Shown: piece after piece, positions 1 through 8,536 of the stretch
How the letters are laid out: each line of letters starts with the position of its first letter
Numbering within the stretch: the first letter of the stretch is position 1
Source: Lysobacter sp. Root494
Lineage (GTDB): Bacteria > Pseudomonadota > Gammaproteobacteria > Xanthomonadales > Xanthomonadaceae
DNA length: 64,000 nucleotides
NCBI RefSeq assembly: GCF_001427225.1
Contig: NZ_LMFH01000008.1
Coordinates: forward strand, 280,464 to 344,463
Direction of reading: 5' to 3'
The notes under the pieces: generated by a model
What the model was told of the DNA's origin: nothing
The model's input: only the letters and a program-made list of their open reading frames with translations
Database searches by the model: none
Program-made: the position numbers and the translations under genes

Positions 1-281
1 GCGTTCCCGGCCTGACCGTCATCGAGCTGACCGCCGGCTACGGTTGCTGCGGGTCAGCCGGCACGCAAATGCTGTTCGATCCGGCGCGAGCCGATGCGTA
101 CCGGAAACCGGTGGTCGAGCAGTTCGAAAGCAGCGGTGCCACGCGCGTACTCAGCGCGAACATCGGCTGCCGGCTCCATCTCGCCAATGCCATCGAAAAA
201 CCCGTGCAGCATCCGCTCGAGTTTCTAGCCAGCCTCATCGAACCACGGCAGCAATTTCAGGGCAGTAAACTGACGCAATGA
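1..281 (+). CDS. (Fe-S)-binding oxidoreductase, C-terminal part (5' end outside window)
   Basis: The last 92 codons of a gene that starts before the window are read from base 3. They contain a cysteine-rich CCG-type motif (GYGCCGSAG) followed by the single-cysteine stretch SANIGC, the pattern of the C-terminal cysteine-rich domain of glycolate oxidase GlcF and related heterodisulfide-reductase-like proteins. In that family these cysteines bind an Fe-S cluster and pass electrons in the oxidation of 2-hydroxy acids. The N-terminal 2[4Fe-4S] part cannot be seen, so GlcF itself is only one possibility. The stop codon overlaps the coq7 start (ATGA), so the two are probably co-transcribed. Confidence 0.75.
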   Translation, partial: VPGLTVIELTAGYGCCGSAGTQMLFDPARADAYRKPVVEQFESSGATRVLSANIGCRLHLANAIEKPVQHPLEFLASLIEPRQQFQGSKLTQ

Positions 282-919
282 ATGCCCGCGTCCTTACCCC
301 GCTCGATCGCCTGCTCATCGATGCGCAGAACGCGCTGGACACCGTTTTTGGCGCGCCCGCGGCGGAGCGGCCAAATCCATCGGCTCGCGAACCGGAGGTC
401 GTGCTCGACGACGGCGAACGCCGCCACGCCGCTGGCCTGATGCGCATCAACCACGTCGGCGAGGTCTGCGCGCAGGCGCTCTATGTCGGCCAGGCGGCCG
501 TGGCCCGGGATGAAACCACGCGGAAGCACCTGCTGGAGGCCGCGCAGGAGGAAACCGACCATCTTGCCTGGTGCGCACAGCGCCTGGACGAACTCGACAG
601 CCGCCCCAGCCTGCTCAATCCGCTGTGGTACGCAGGGAGTTACGCCATCGGCGTGCTCGCGGGCCTGCGCGGGGATGGCTGGAACCTCGGCTTCGTCGTC
701 GAAACCGAGCGCCAGGTCGAAGCGCACCTGGACGAGCACCTGCAGACGCTGCCTCCCGCCGATGCGCGCAGCCGCGCGATCCTGCACACGATGAAGGCCG
801 ATGAAGCGCGCCATGCCGACAATGCGCAGGCGCAGGGTGCACGGGTGCTGCCTCAGCCGGTGCCGACGGTGATGGCGATGGCATCCAACCTCATGAAGAC
901 GATTGCCTACCGGATCTGA
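278..919 (+). CDS. coq7: Coq7-type demethoxyubiquinone hydroxylase
   Basis: A 213-residue di-iron monooxygenase that hydroxylates 2-polyprenyl-3-methyl-6-methoxy-1,4-benzoquinol, the penultimate step of ubiquinone synthesis, at the inner membrane. The ferritin-like metal ligands are all visible: E62, E92 and H95 in EETDH, E144 in ETERQVE, and E176 and H179 in EARHAD. Length matches bacterial Coq7 (about 210 residues). The ATG overlaps the upstream stop by four bases. Bacteria using Coq7 usually lack the flavin enzyme UbiF. A rho-independent hairpin follows. Confidence 0.95.
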   Translation: MNARVLTPLDRLLIDAQNALDTVFGAPAAERPNPSAREPEVVLDDGERRHAAGLMRINHVGEVCAQALYVGQAAVARDETTRKHLLEAAQEETDHLAWCAQRLDELDSRPSLLNPLWYAGSYAIGVLAGLRGDGWNLGFVVETERQVEAHLDEHLQTLPPADARSRAILHTMKADEARHADNAQAQGARVLPQPVPTVMAMASNLMKTIAYRI

Positions 920-940
920 GCGGCGTCCTCCGCAACAACG

Positions 941-969
941 AAAAAGGCCGGCAAGTGCCGGCCTTTTTC
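941..969. terminator. Bidirectional rho-independent terminator between coq7 and speD
   Basis: AAAAAGGCCGGC, a short AAGT loop and GCCGGCCTTTTT form a GC stem flanked by A and T runs. It can end both the coq7 transcript (plus) and the converging speD transcript (minus). Confidence 0.9.
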
Positions 970-983
970 TGGGCTCTAACCGG

Positions 984-1775
984 TCAGTCGACCAGGTTGC
1001 GCCCGTGATACAGCTCCTCGATTTCCCGCTTCAGGCGCGCTTCGATCTTCATGCGCTCCTTGAACGACAGGTTCTTCGCCTTCTCCTCGAACAGATACGT
1101 GTCGAGGTCGAACTCCTTCAGGTGCATCTTCGTGTGGAAGATGTTTTCCTGGTACACGTTCACGTCGAGCATCTCGTAGCGCGACTTGATGTTCTTGGCC
1201 AGGTAGTCCTGGATCGAGTTGATCTTGTGGTCGATGAAGTGCTTCTTACCCTTGATGTCGCGGGTGAAGCCGCGCACCCGGTAGTCCATCACGACGATGT
1301 CGGACTCCAGGCTCTCGATCAGGTAGTTCAACGCCTTCAGCGGCGAAATCACGCCACAGGTGGCGACGTCGATATCGGCGCGGAAGGTCGCGATGCCGTT
1401 GTCCGGGTGCGTTTCCGGATACGTGTGCACCGTGATGTGCGACTTGTCCATGTGCGCGACGACGGCGTCCGAGATCACGCCCTTGGCGTCGGCGCGATCG
1501 ATGACCGGCTGCTCGGAGATCAGGATCGTCACCGAGGCGCCCTGCGGGTCGTAATCCTGGCGCGCGATGTTGAGGATGTTGGCGCCAATGATGTCGGCCA
1601 CATCGGTCAGGATCTGGGTCAGCCGGTCGGCGTTGTAGGCCTCGTCGATGTACTCGATGTAGCGCTTGCGCTCGTCTTCGGACGCCGCGAAGCAGACGTC
1701 GTAGATGTTGAACGAGAGCGCCTTGGTGAGGTTGTTGAAGCCTTGGAGCTTCAGGCGCGGCAGCGGCTTGACCAA
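984..1775 (-). CDS. speD: S-adenosylmethionine decarboxylase proenzyme
   Basis: A 263-residue pyruvoyl enzyme that decarboxylates SAM to supply aminopropyl groups for spermidine. The self-cleavage site is visible as [12 protein letters not shown], with S112 becoming the pyruvoyl group; the downstream Cys in ATCGVISP and the TFRADIDVA strand fit the class 1A (E. coli-type, about 264 aa) family. It is read convergently with coq7 and divergently from clp. No speE is visible in the window. Confidence 0.95.
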   Translation of the reverse strand: MVKPLPRLKLQGFNNLTKALSFNIYDVCFAASEDERKRYIEYIDEAYNADRLTQILTDVADIIGANILNIARQDYDPQGASVTILISEQPVIDRADAKGVISDAVVAHMDKSHITVHTYPETHPDNGIATFRADIDVATCGVISPLKALNYLIESLESDIVVMDYRVRGFTRDIKGKKHFIDHKINSIQDYLAKNIKSRYEMLDVNVYQENIFHTKMHLKEFDLDTYLFEEKAKNLSFKERMKIEARLKREIEELYHGRNLVD

Positions 1776-2011
1776 TGTCTTGTCCAGGTCGGGCGGCGGG
1801 GGGCCGCGCTTGCGAGGGCGCGATTATGCGGCAATCGCCCACGGGGGCCAAACGCCCGGCCTTCCGCGGTTTCACGCCGCCTGCAGGCGGTTGCCGCGAC
1901 TTTCGTTCTCGCTTACGGGTGACCGCCAGCGGCAATATGCGGCAGTATTTGCCCATGCCGCAGCTTTGGCCCTAAGCTCCGCCGCTGCACTCGCCCATTC
2001 TGGTTGATCAC

Positions 2012-2680
2012 GTGATAGCCCTGCGAAAGACCAATAGCCCGTTGATGCCGGACAGCGCCACGATCGAGCGCTTCCTCGCACACTGCCACCGCCGCCGCTA
2101 TCCCTCCCGCACCGACGTGTTCCGTCCGGGTGACCCGGCCAACACCATCTACTACCTGATCTCCGGTTCGGTGAGCATCATCACCGAGGAAGACGACGGG
2201 CGTGAGCTGGTATTGGGATACCTCGGCCCGGGCGAATTCATCGGCGAACTCGGCCTGTTCGTCGAAAGCGATCGCCGCGAAGTCGTGCTGCGCACCCGCA
2301 CGCCGTGCGAACTGGCCGAGATCGGCCACGAGCGCTTCTACGACCTGCTGCTGACCCGCCTGGCCACCGACGCGCCCAAGCTGCTGTACCAGATCGGCGC
2401 GCAGATCTCGCGCCGCCTGCTGGACACGAGCCGCAAGGCCGGCCGTCTCGCCTTCCTCGACGTCACCGACCGCATCATCCGCGCCCTGCACGACCTGGCG
2501 AAGGAACCCGAAGCGATGAGCCACCCGCAGGGCACGCAGATCCGCGTGTCGCGCCAGGAGCTCTCGCGCCTGGTCGGCTGCTCGCGCGAAATGGCTGGAC
2601 GCGTGCTCAAGAAGCTGCAGGCGGACAACAAGCTCCACGCCCGCGGCAAGACCGTCGTGCTGTACGGCACCCGCGACTGA
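2012..2680 (+). CDS. clp: CRP-like global regulator Clp
   Basis: A 222-residue CRP/FNR-family protein: cyclic-nucleotide-binding beta roll about residues 20-125, dimer helix about 125-150, and a C-terminal winged helix with the recognition segment GCSREMAGRVLKKLQ. It resembles Xanthomonas Clp closely over its whole length (FLAH.HRRRYP.RTDVFRPGDP near the N-terminus, KTVVLYGTR at the end). In that genus Clp responds to c-di-GMP rather than cAMP and controls virulence and extracellular enzymes; whether the ligand is the same here is inference. The start is uncertain: GTG 2012 is used, with ATG 2045 as the alternative. A perfect ATCACGTGAT palindrome overlaps the GTG. Confidence 0.92.
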   Translation: MIALRKTNSPLMPDSATIERFLAHCHRRRYPSRTDVFRPGDPANTIYYLISGSVSIITEEDDGRELVLGYLGPGEFIGELGLFVESDRREVVLRTRTPCELAEIGHERFYDLLLTRLATDAPKLLYQIGAQISRRLLDTSRKAGRLAFLDVTDRIIRALHDLAKEPEAMSHPQGTQIRVSRQELSRLVGCSREMAGRVLKKLQADNKLHARGKTVVLYGTRD

Positions 2681-2690
2681 GGCGCTGGGG

Positions 2691-3152
2691 ATGGGGCGCC
2701 TCGCGGATTCGTCCTCGACGAGGATACGTATTCGCCCTGCCCAGATCGGCGACGCCAGCGACGTCGCCCGGTTGCTGGATGAACTCGGTTATCCCTGCGC
2801 CCGTGACGATGCCGTCGAGCGCATTTCGCGAGTACTGCATGATCCGCGACTGTTCCTGCTGCTCGCCGAGATCGAGGGTGCGGTCTGCGGGCTGATGTCC
2901 CTGGACATCCGCTACTCGATCACCCGCGGCAACGACCTCGCGCGCATCACCGCCCTCGTGGTTTCCGCGAACTGTGCGCGGCAGGGGATCGGTCGCCAGC
3001 TGTTGCGCGAAGCCGAAGCGATTGCACGACGCGCGCAGATCGCCCGGATCGAAGTCACCAGCAACATGCGTCGCGAGGCCGGGCACGCCTTCTACCTGGG
3101 CTGCGGCTACAGCGAAGGCTCGAAGCATTTCATCAAGCTACTCGGCGACTGA
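2691..3152 (+). CDS. GNAT family N-acetyltransferase
   Basis: A 153-residue acyl-CoA acyltransferase. The acetyl-CoA pyrophosphate loop appears as RQGIGRQLLREAE, preceded by the core strand ITALVVSANC, and the C-terminal HAFYLGCGYSEGSKHF matches GNAT motif B. The substrate cannot be told from sequence. It starts 10 bp after clp and is probably in the same transcript; the zinc-ribbon gene follows after 22 bp. Confidence 0.88.
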   Translation: MGRLADSSSTRIRIRPAQIGDASDVARLLDELGYPCARDDAVERISRVLHDPRLFLLLAEIEGAVCGLMSLDIRYSITRGNDLARITALVVSANCARQGIGRQLLREAEAIARRAQIARIEVTSNMRREAGHAFYLGCGYSEGSKHFIKLLGD

Positions 3153-3174
3153 GCACGCCACCAGGGAACCATCC

Positions 3175-3546
3175 ATGCAGTGTCCGAAGTGCGATTCCGT
3201 CATGAATCCGGTTGCTTACCAGAGCTCGACCGTGCACCGCTGCACGAACTGCTCGGGACTGTGGTTCGAACCCGTCGACCACGAGCGCCTCAAGGGTCTC
3301 GCCGGGCAGATCGATACCGGCGACGAAGCGGTCGGCGAGCAGTACAACCATGTCGACCGGATCAACTGTCCGAAGTGCATCCACTGGCCGCTGCTGCGCA
3401 TGGTTGACCCGCAGCAGCCGCATATCTGGTTCGAAAGCTGCAAGAACTGCTACGGCCGCTTCTACGATGCGGGTGAGTTCCGCGATTTTGCGGAGCAAAC
3501 GCTGGCGGAGTTCTTTGAAGACCTGAAGGCGCCGGCGCGCGATTGA
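3175..3546 (+). CDS. Zinc-ribbon protein (zf-TFIIB type)
   Basis: A 123-residue protein with two zinc-binding pairs: CPKC near residue 3 with CTNCSGLWFE near residue 25, and CPKC near residue 65 with CKNCYGRFYDAGEF near residue 90. CxxC...CxxCxGxW(F) followed by acidic residues is the signature of the zf-TFIIB family, small proteins of unknown role. The start ATG 3175 lies 5-10 bases after AGGGAA. It probably forms an operon with clp and the GNAT gene. Confidence 0.82.
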   Translation: MQCPKCDSVMNPVAYQSSTVHRCTNCSGLWFEPVDHERLKGLAGQIDTGDEAVGEQYNHVDRINCPKCIHWPLLRMVDPQQPHIWFESCKNCYGRFYDAGEFRDFAEQTLAEFFEDLKAPARD

Positions 3547-3681
3547 GCCCGGCACGCGTGCTCGCGCCAGGCATGCGGCGCATGCTACGCCGCTCCTTTG
3601 GATCACTGCCTGAAGAGAGCACCCGCAGCGCGGCGCTACAGGAACACTACGGGAACAAAAAAGCAGCGGAGCAAGCTCGCC

Positions 3682-4425
3682 CTACGAGGAAGCCTTGGCA
3701 GGCAGTTCACCGCCGCGCTTGCGACAACCCCAGTTGAGGATCGGCGTGCCCGGGGGCAGCACGCGCCGGAACATCTCGACGCGCTGCGACTTCGGATTGA
3801 CCACCACGGGTCTGCGAGCGGCGCGCAGCAGCGGCAAATCGGCACCGCTGTCTGAATAGGCGATGGCGACTTCTTCGCGAAAGCCCGCCTCGCGCAGCAT
3901 CGTCATCTTCATCTCGTTGTGGCAATGGCGCTTCGCGCCCAGCCCACCCAGGCGCGGGCCGACCTGCGTGCCCACTACCGGGACGTCCTCGTGCGCGACG
4001 AAGGCGAGGATTGCGCGCGCAAGTTCGGGCGGAGCGCCGGTGGCGATCACGACGCGATCACCCGCTTCACGGTGGCGGTGCAGCACCTCGATGCCCACCG
4101 GAAGCAGGCGCTGCCTGATCCGCTCGGCGTGGGTCACCACGTAGCGATCGATCAGGGGGTCGAGATCACGCGAACGATGGAAGCCGACCGTCCCGGCCCA
4201 CACGAACGCGCTGATCCCAAATCGGCGCGTCGGCAGGAATGCCACCAGCGGCATGAATACCGGAAACATCAGCAATGCGAGCAGGCGTCGCCACCAGCTG
4301 CGCGTTATCAGCCACGTGAACAGATGACCGCCTGAATCCCCATCGTAAAGCGTGTGGTCGAAATCGAAGACGACCAGCGGCGCACCGGCCTGGGCTTTGG
4401 GGTATTGCCGTCCTTTGACACTCAT
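3682..4425 (-). CDS. HAD-superfamily phosphatase (class IB, PSPase-like)
   Basis: A 247-residue HAD hydrolase. Motif I is FDFDHTLYDGDS (D21 nucleophile, D23 acid/base), motif II the Thr/Ser in VVIATGAPPE, motif III a Lys in the GAKRHCHNEMK region, and motif IV YSDSGADLPLL. The alpha-helical cap between motifs I and II is like that of phosphoserine phosphatase and bacterial phospholipid-related HAD-IB enzymes. A hydrophobic segment (LLALLMFPVFMPLVAFL, about 50-66) suggests a membrane-associated cap and possibly a lipid-phosphate substrate. It is last in the trp-cluster direction, 66 bp after trpC. Confidence 0.85.
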   Translation of the reverse strand: MSVKGRQYPKAQAGAPLVVFDFDHTLYDGDSGGHLFTWLITRSWWRRLLALLMFPVFMPLVAFLPTRRFGISAFVWAGTVGFHRSRDLDPLIDRYVVTHAERIRQRLLPVGIEVLHRHREAGDRVVIATGAPPELARAILAFVAHEDVPVVGTQVGPRLGGLGAKRHCHNEMKMTMLREAGFREEVAIAYSDSGADLPLLRAARRPVVVNPKSQRVEMFRRVLPPGTPILNWGCRKRGGELPAKASS

Positions 4426-4491
4426 CGCTCTTGGTCCCGTAGTGCCGGCGTGCCGGCCTCTCTGTGTCCTCGCGCCCAGGCACCCCCGTCG

Positions 4492-5283
4492 CTACGAAGC
4501 GAACAACCGCTTCAATGCAGCGCCCGGATCGGCTTCGCGCATGAAGCTTTCGCCAACCAGGAACGTATTCACATCGTTCTCGCGCATCCTCATGACATCT
4601 GCGCGCGTGGCGATGCCACTCTCGGTGACGAGGATGCGATCGCGCGGCACCGCATCCTTCAGCGCCAGGGTGGTGTCGAGCGACACCTCGAAGGTACGCA
4701 GGTTACGGTTGTTCACGCCGATCAGTTCGCAGTCGGTCTGCAGGGCGCGTTCGAGTTCGTCGATGTCGTGCACTTCCACCACTACGTCCATGCCGAGTTC
4801 GCCGGCCAGGTTGGCCAGGTCGATCATCTGCGCATCCTCCAGCGCGGCGACGATCAGCAGGATGCAGTCGGCGCCGATCATCCGCGCTTCGTAAACCTGG
4901 TACGGATCGACGATGAAGTCCTTGCGGATCACCGGCAGGCGGCAGGCGCTGCGTGCTTCGCTGAGGAACAGGTTGCTGCCCTGGAAGAAGTCGACATCGG
5001 TCAGCACCGAAAGACAGGTCGCTCCGCCGGCTTCGTAGCTGCGTGCGATCTCGGCGGGTTTGAAGTCGGGCCGGATCACGCCTTTGGAAGGACTCGCCTT
5101 CTTCACCTCCGCGATCACTGCGGCTTCGCCTGCATCGAGTTTGCGGCGGATGGCTTTGACGAAGCCGCGCGTCACCGGCTGGTTCAGCGCGCGGGTGCGC
5201 AGCTCCGACAGCGGGCGGATGCGGCTGCGTTGCTGGATCTCCTCGGTCTTGCGGGCGAGGATGGTGGTGAGGATGTCGCTCAT
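4492..5283 (-). CDS. trpC: Indole-3-glycerol-phosphate synthase
   Basis: A 263-residue TIM-barrel enzyme that converts CdRP to indole-3-glycerol phosphate in tryptophan synthesis. Family motifs are [12 protein letters not shown] (substrate-binding Lys), the barrel strand [23 protein letters not shown] and [12 protein letters not shown]. It is monofunctional: no TrpF domain follows. Gene order on the minus strand is trpD, ABM protein, trpC, HAD phosphatase, with a 166-bp gap before trpC that shows no clear hairpin terminator. Confidence 0.97.
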   Translation of the reverse strand: MSDILTTILARKTEEIQQRSRIRPLSELRTRALNQPVTRGFVKAIRRKLDAGEAAVIAEVKKASPSKGVIRPDFKPAEIARSYEAGGATCLSVLTDVDFFQGSNLFLSEARSACRLPVIRKDFIVDPYQVYEARMIGADCILLIVAALEDAQMIDLANLAGELGMDVVVEVHDIDELERALQTDCELIGVNNRNLRTFEVSLDTTLALKDAVPRDRILVTESGIATRADVMRMRENDVNTFLVGESFMREADPGAALKRLFAS

Positions 5284-5449
5284 GGGGGAATTCTAAGGGG
5301 TGCGGCGCATGTGCTGCCGGACTGTGTGTCGAGTTGCCGGCAACCCTGGCGCGGCTTCGCCGCTTTATGGGAATCGCCCGCCGGAATGTGCGTTCGACCG
5401 CATGCGAGTCCCGTTGCTTGCCTCTGTCAGCCACAGGCGCGGCATTTCA

Positions 5450-5806
5450 TCAATCCTGCGGCGCGTTGTCAGGGAGAGCCGGTTTTCCATAAGCGCGCGT
5501 TACCTTGGCTACGCGCAGCTCGAAATGTTCGTACCAGTGCTTTCGCCCGTGCGCGCGGGTCGCCGCGTGTTCGGCCTGGTGCTTCCAGGCGCCGATCGCG
5601 GCTTCGCTGCCCCAGTAGGACACGGTGATTCCGAAACCATCCGCACCGCGCGCCGATTCGGCGCCGAGGAAGCCGGGTTGCTGCGCGGCGAGTTCCAGCA
5701 TCCGCTCGGCAGCAGCGGCATAGCCCGCCTCGTCGTCGCCGTTGCGCTGCGAGGAAAAGATCACCGCGAAGTACGGTGGCTCGGGCAACTTCGCAAAACC
5801 GTTCAC
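5450..5806 (-). CDS. Antibiotic-biosynthesis-monooxygenase (ABM) domain protein
   Basis: A 118-residue single-domain protein of the dimeric alpha/beta-barrel ABM family. Typical features are the first strand [12 protein letters not shown], the helix [23 protein letters not shown], the strand [19 protein letters not shown] and the histidine-containing helix [21 protein letters not shown]. Members are heme-degrading enzymes, quinol monooxygenases or structural relatives, so the reaction is not known. Its start overlaps the trpD stop by four bases, indicating translational coupling with tryptophan synthesis. Confidence 0.85.
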   Translation of the reverse strand: MNGFAKLPEPPYFAVIFSSQRNGDDEAGYAAAAERMLELAAQQPGFLGAESARGADGFGITVSYWGSEAAIGAWKHQAEHAATRAHGRKHWYEHFELRVAKVTRAYGKPALPDNAPQD

Positions 5807-6843
5807 GCGACCGCTCCGGCGAGTTCGCGCGTGGTCGCGACGAACTGATCGAGCTTTGCCCGCGCCGCACCGGAGGAAATCGCCTCACGCGCACGCACGA
5901 TGCCATCGGCGACGGACTCGGCGACGCCCGCGACATACAGGGCGGCACCCGCATTCAAGGCGACGATTTCCAGCGGCAAACCCGGCTTGTTGTCTAGCGC
6001 ACTCAGCAGCATCGCCTTCGATTCCGTGGCATCGGCCACGCGCAGGTTGCGCGACGCGGCCATCGCGATGCCGAAGTCCTCCGGATGCAATTCGTACTCG
6101 CGTACCACGCCGTCACGCAGCTCGCCCACCAGCGTCGACGCGCCGAGCGAAAGTTCGTCCATGCCGTCGCGTCCCCACACCACCAGCGCACGCTCGGCAC
6201 CGAGCTCCTGCAGCACGCGCACCTGGATGCCGACGAGGTCGGGATGGAACACGCCCATGAGAATGCTCGGTGCATTCGCCGGGTTCGTGAGCGGCCCGAG
6301 GATGTTGAAGATCGTGCGCACACCCATTTCACGGCGTACCGGTGCGACTGCCTTCATCGCCGGATGATGCACCGGGGCGAACATGAAGCCGATGCCGCAA
6401 CGTTCGATGCATGCGGCGACCTGTTCCGGCTGCAGTTCGATGTTCGCGCCCAGCGCCTCGAGCACGTCGGCGGCGCCCGATTTCGAGGAAACGCTGCGGT
6501 TGCCGTGCTTGGCGACTTTCGCGCCCGCCGCGGCCACCACGAAGATCGACGTGGTCGAGATGTTGAACGTATGCGCGCCATCGCCACCGGTACCGACGAT
6601 GTCGACGAGATGCGTGCGGTCGACAACTTCGACCGGGCGCGCGAATTCGCGCAACACGGTGGCCGCGCCGGCGATCTCGCCGACGGTTTCCTTCTTCACC
6701 CGCAGGCCGGTGAGGATCGCCGCGGTCATCGTGGGCGAAACCTCGCCGCGCATGATCTGCCGCATCAGATCGACCATCTCGTCGTGGAAGATCTCGCGGT
6801 GCTCGATGGTGCGCTGGAGGGCTTCTTGCGGGGTGAGGGGCAT
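5803..6843 (-). CDS. trpD: Anthranilate phosphoribosyltransferase
   Basis: A 346-residue enzyme transferring the phosphoribosyl group of PRPP to anthranilate. The PRPP/Mg2+ site is visible as [14 protein letters not shown], followed by [23 protein letters not shown], with the anthranilate-side segment [12 protein letters not shown] and the metal motif MDE in [11 protein letters not shown]. The start is placed at the ATG giving [10 protein letters not shown], since codons upstream run into a REP repeat. It is separated from trpG only by that element and overlaps the ABM gene. Confidence 0.97.
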   Translation of the reverse strand: MPLTPQEALQRTIEHREIFHDEMVDLMRQIMRGEVSPTMTAAILTGLRVKKETVGEIAGAATVLREFARPVEVVDRTHLVDIVGTGGDGAHTFNISTTSIFVVAAAGAKVAKHGNRSVSSKSGAADVLEALGANIELQPEQVAACIERCGIGFMFAPVHHPAMKAVAPVRREMGVRTIFNILGPLTNPANAPSILMGVFHPDLVGIQVRVLQELGAERALVVWGRDGMDELSLGASTLVGELRDGVVREYELHPEDFGIAMAASRNLRVADATESKAMLLSALDNKPGLPLEIVALNAGAALYVAGVAESVADGIVRAREAISSGAARAKLDQFVATTRELAGAVA

Positions 6844-6856
6844 GGCTCGTCGATTC

Positions 6857-6915
6857 GTGGGAGCGCCCCTTGGGCGCGATGCGTGCTGGCAGGTCGCGCC
6901 CAAGGGCGCTCCTAC
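6857..6915. repeat. Inverted pair of REP elements (GTRG head) between trpG and trpD
   Basis: GTGGGAGCGCCCCTTGGGCG (6857-6876, continuing CGA) is repeated in inverse orientation as the complement of GTAGGAGCGCCCTTGGGCGC (6915-6896), with a spacer of about 14 bases. Each arm has the GTRG head followed by an imperfect palindrome, the format of REP elements mobilised by RAYT/TnpA-REP proteins in Pseudomonas, Stenotrophomonas and relatives. The TAG stop codon of trpG (6912-6914) is formed by bases of the second head. Confidence 0.88.
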
Positions 6916-7496
6916 GCGGTGCGCTCGAGGAAATTCTTCAACAATGCGTGGCCATGCTCGGTCAGGATCGACTCCGGATGGAACTGGACGCCTTCTACCG
7001 GGTGCTCACGGTGGCGCAGCCCCATGATCTCGTCGAAGGAGCCGTCGTCACTGTCGGTCCAGGCGGTCACTTCGAGGCAATCCGGCAACGTGTCGCGTGA
7101 GACGACGAGCGAGTGGTAGCGCGTGGCTTCATAGGCATCGGGCAATCCTGCGAAGACGCCCTGTCCCTCGTGGCGAATGCGCGAGGTCTTGCCATGCATG
7201 ATGGTTTTCGCGCGCACCACGTCGCCGCCGTAGGCCTGGCCGATGCTCTGGTGGCCGAGGCAGACGCCCAACACCGGCACCCGTGTCCCGAGTTCCCTCA
7301 CGACCTCCACCGACACGCCCGCTTCGTTCGGCGTGCACGGGCCCGGCGAAATCACGATGCGATCGGGCGCGAGCGCCTCGATCTGCGCCACCGACAGTTC
7401 GTCGTTGCGCACCACCTTCACTTCGGCGCCCAGCGTCTGCAGGTACTGCACGAGGTTGAAGGTGAAGCTGTCGTAGTTGTCGATCATCAACAGCAT
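6912..7496 (-). CDS. trpG: Anthranilate synthase component II (glutamine amidotransferase)
   Basis: A 194-residue class I glutamine amidotransferase that delivers ammonia to TrpE. The catalytic triad is C79 ([11 protein letters not shown]), H173 and E175 (GVQFHPES). The oxyanion segment [12 protein letters not shown] and the family start [13 protein letters not shown] are present. The ATG giving [10 protein letters not shown] is chosen because family members start there. Length is normal, although the stop codon is supplied by a REP element. Such a TrpG often also serves aminodeoxychorismate synthase (PabA role). Confidence 0.96.
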   Translation of the reverse strand: MLLMIDNYDSFTFNLVQYLQTLGAEVKVVRNDELSVAQIEALAPDRIVISPGPCTPNEAGVSVEVVRELGTRVPVLGVCLGHQSIGQAYGGDVVRAKTIMHGKTSRIRHEGQGVFAGLPDAYEATRYHSLVVSRDTLPDCLEVTAWTDSDDGSFDEIMGLRHREHPVEGVQFHPESILTEHGHALLKNFLERTA

Positions 7497-7605
7497 GGAA
7501 ACGCCTGCATTTTCCGGTGCCGCGCGGGATGCGGATGGCCGGGCAGGATATCGCATGCGCCTGTCCGGCGCTGGCCGGAGCGCTTATGAAAACTTGCGCG
7601 AAGAT

Positions 7606-7634
7606 GCGAAGCCGGCGCTGGTCGCCGGCTTCGC
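7606..7634. other. Strong hairpin upstream of trpG
   Basis: GCGAAGCCGGCG (7606-7617), loop CTGGT, CGCCGGCTTCGC (7623-7634) form a perfect 12-bp stem between the zinc-ribbon gene and trpG. No U-tract follows on either strand, so it is more likely an mRNA processing or stability element than a terminator. Confidence 0.6.
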
Positions 7635-7645
7635 AATGTCCTGCT

Positions 7646-8347
7646 TCAGGCGACGCCGGAACCGCGCCGCAACGGCACGGGCGCGGTCGCAATCCGGCTT
7701 CGGAGATCGACCATCTCGCCCGGCAGTACCACCAGGTACTGCAAGAGCTGTTCGGCAAGTTCGAGCATGTGCTCGGCGGTGACCTTGTCGATCGAGCTCT
7801 CGTCGTCGAAGTGGCGGCCGAACGCACCATCAGGCGCCATCAGCTGCGCTATGTCCTGCAACGGCCGCGCGAAGTCGACGTCGTGCTGGAGCGCCTCGAG
7901 CTGGCGCGGCAGCGGCAAGCTGCGCTTGTCAGCGGGCAGGAGGCGCGCCGCGAGACCTTCCAGCAGATGGCGCACGGTGAGCGCCGCGGCGCCCCACTCG
8001 GCATGGTTGTACAGCTTCAGCGCCGAGTCGTAGCTGCGCGCCAGCGGGCCGGAAAGCGCCTGCAGGTGCTGCGCGCCGGGCATGGTGCTGCGCCCGCCGG
8101 GCGCCGGATAGGTGAAAAGAGAACCCGGCTTGGAGCTGCCCATGTCGTCGAGCAGCTGCACGAGCAGCATTTCGTTCTCGCAGCGCGAGCATTGCATTTC
8201 GGTGGCGACGACCTGGCGCCCGTGTTCCTGCCACGGGTGGGCTTCGAAGATCGCCTTTTCGTGGCATTGCGGGCAGATCAGTTCGACCGTGCGGGCAAAG
8301 CCGTTGGCGAAGCGGGCCTGGATACTGCTGTCGGGAAGATGATGCAT
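7646..8347 (-). CDS. Zinc-ribbon protein with helical (DUF4145-like) domain, within the trp cluster
   Basis: A 233-residue protein of unknown role. The N-terminus has a zinc ribbon, CPQCHEKAIFE with CSRCENEM about 28 residues later. The C-terminal two thirds are helical, with a stretch (YDSALKLYNHAEWGAAALT, then VRHLLEG) like DUF4145 proteins, a domain often seen in restriction or HEPN-like contexts. The DUF4145 assignment is by eye and tentative. It lies between trpE and trpG in the same orientation; nothing in it suggests a catalytic role in tryptophan synthesis. Confidence 0.65.
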   Translation of the reverse strand: MHHLPDSSIQARFANGFARTVELICPQCHEKAIFEAHPWQEHGRQVVATEMQCSRCENEMLLVQLLDDMGSSKPGSLFTYPAPGGRSTMPGAQHLQALSGPLARSYDSALKLYNHAEWGAAALTVRHLLEGLAARLLPADKRSLPLPRQLEALQHDVDFARPLQDIAQLMAPDGAFGRHFDDESSIDKVTAEHMLELAEQLLQYLVVLPGEMVDLRSRIATAPVPLRRGSGVA

Positions 8348-8536
8348 GGCGCACTCCCTCGTTACGCAACTGGCATCGGTGCGGCATTGCCGGGGACGAT
8401 TACCGCTGAGCCAGTGAACCGTCCCGTCTGTGAATAAAACGTTGAGGCACGCGCGCCCCGGCCGAAACCAGTCAGATTGGTCTTCAGGCAGCGATGGACG
8501 GTGGAATACGAACGACGGGCGCGGCGCCGAGCAAGA

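Noticed and set aside
4354..5628. Long plus-strand open frame opposite trpC
   Set aside because: It covers the well-supported trpC on the other strand; its translation is a low-complexity GC-driven product with no family motifs or ribosome site.
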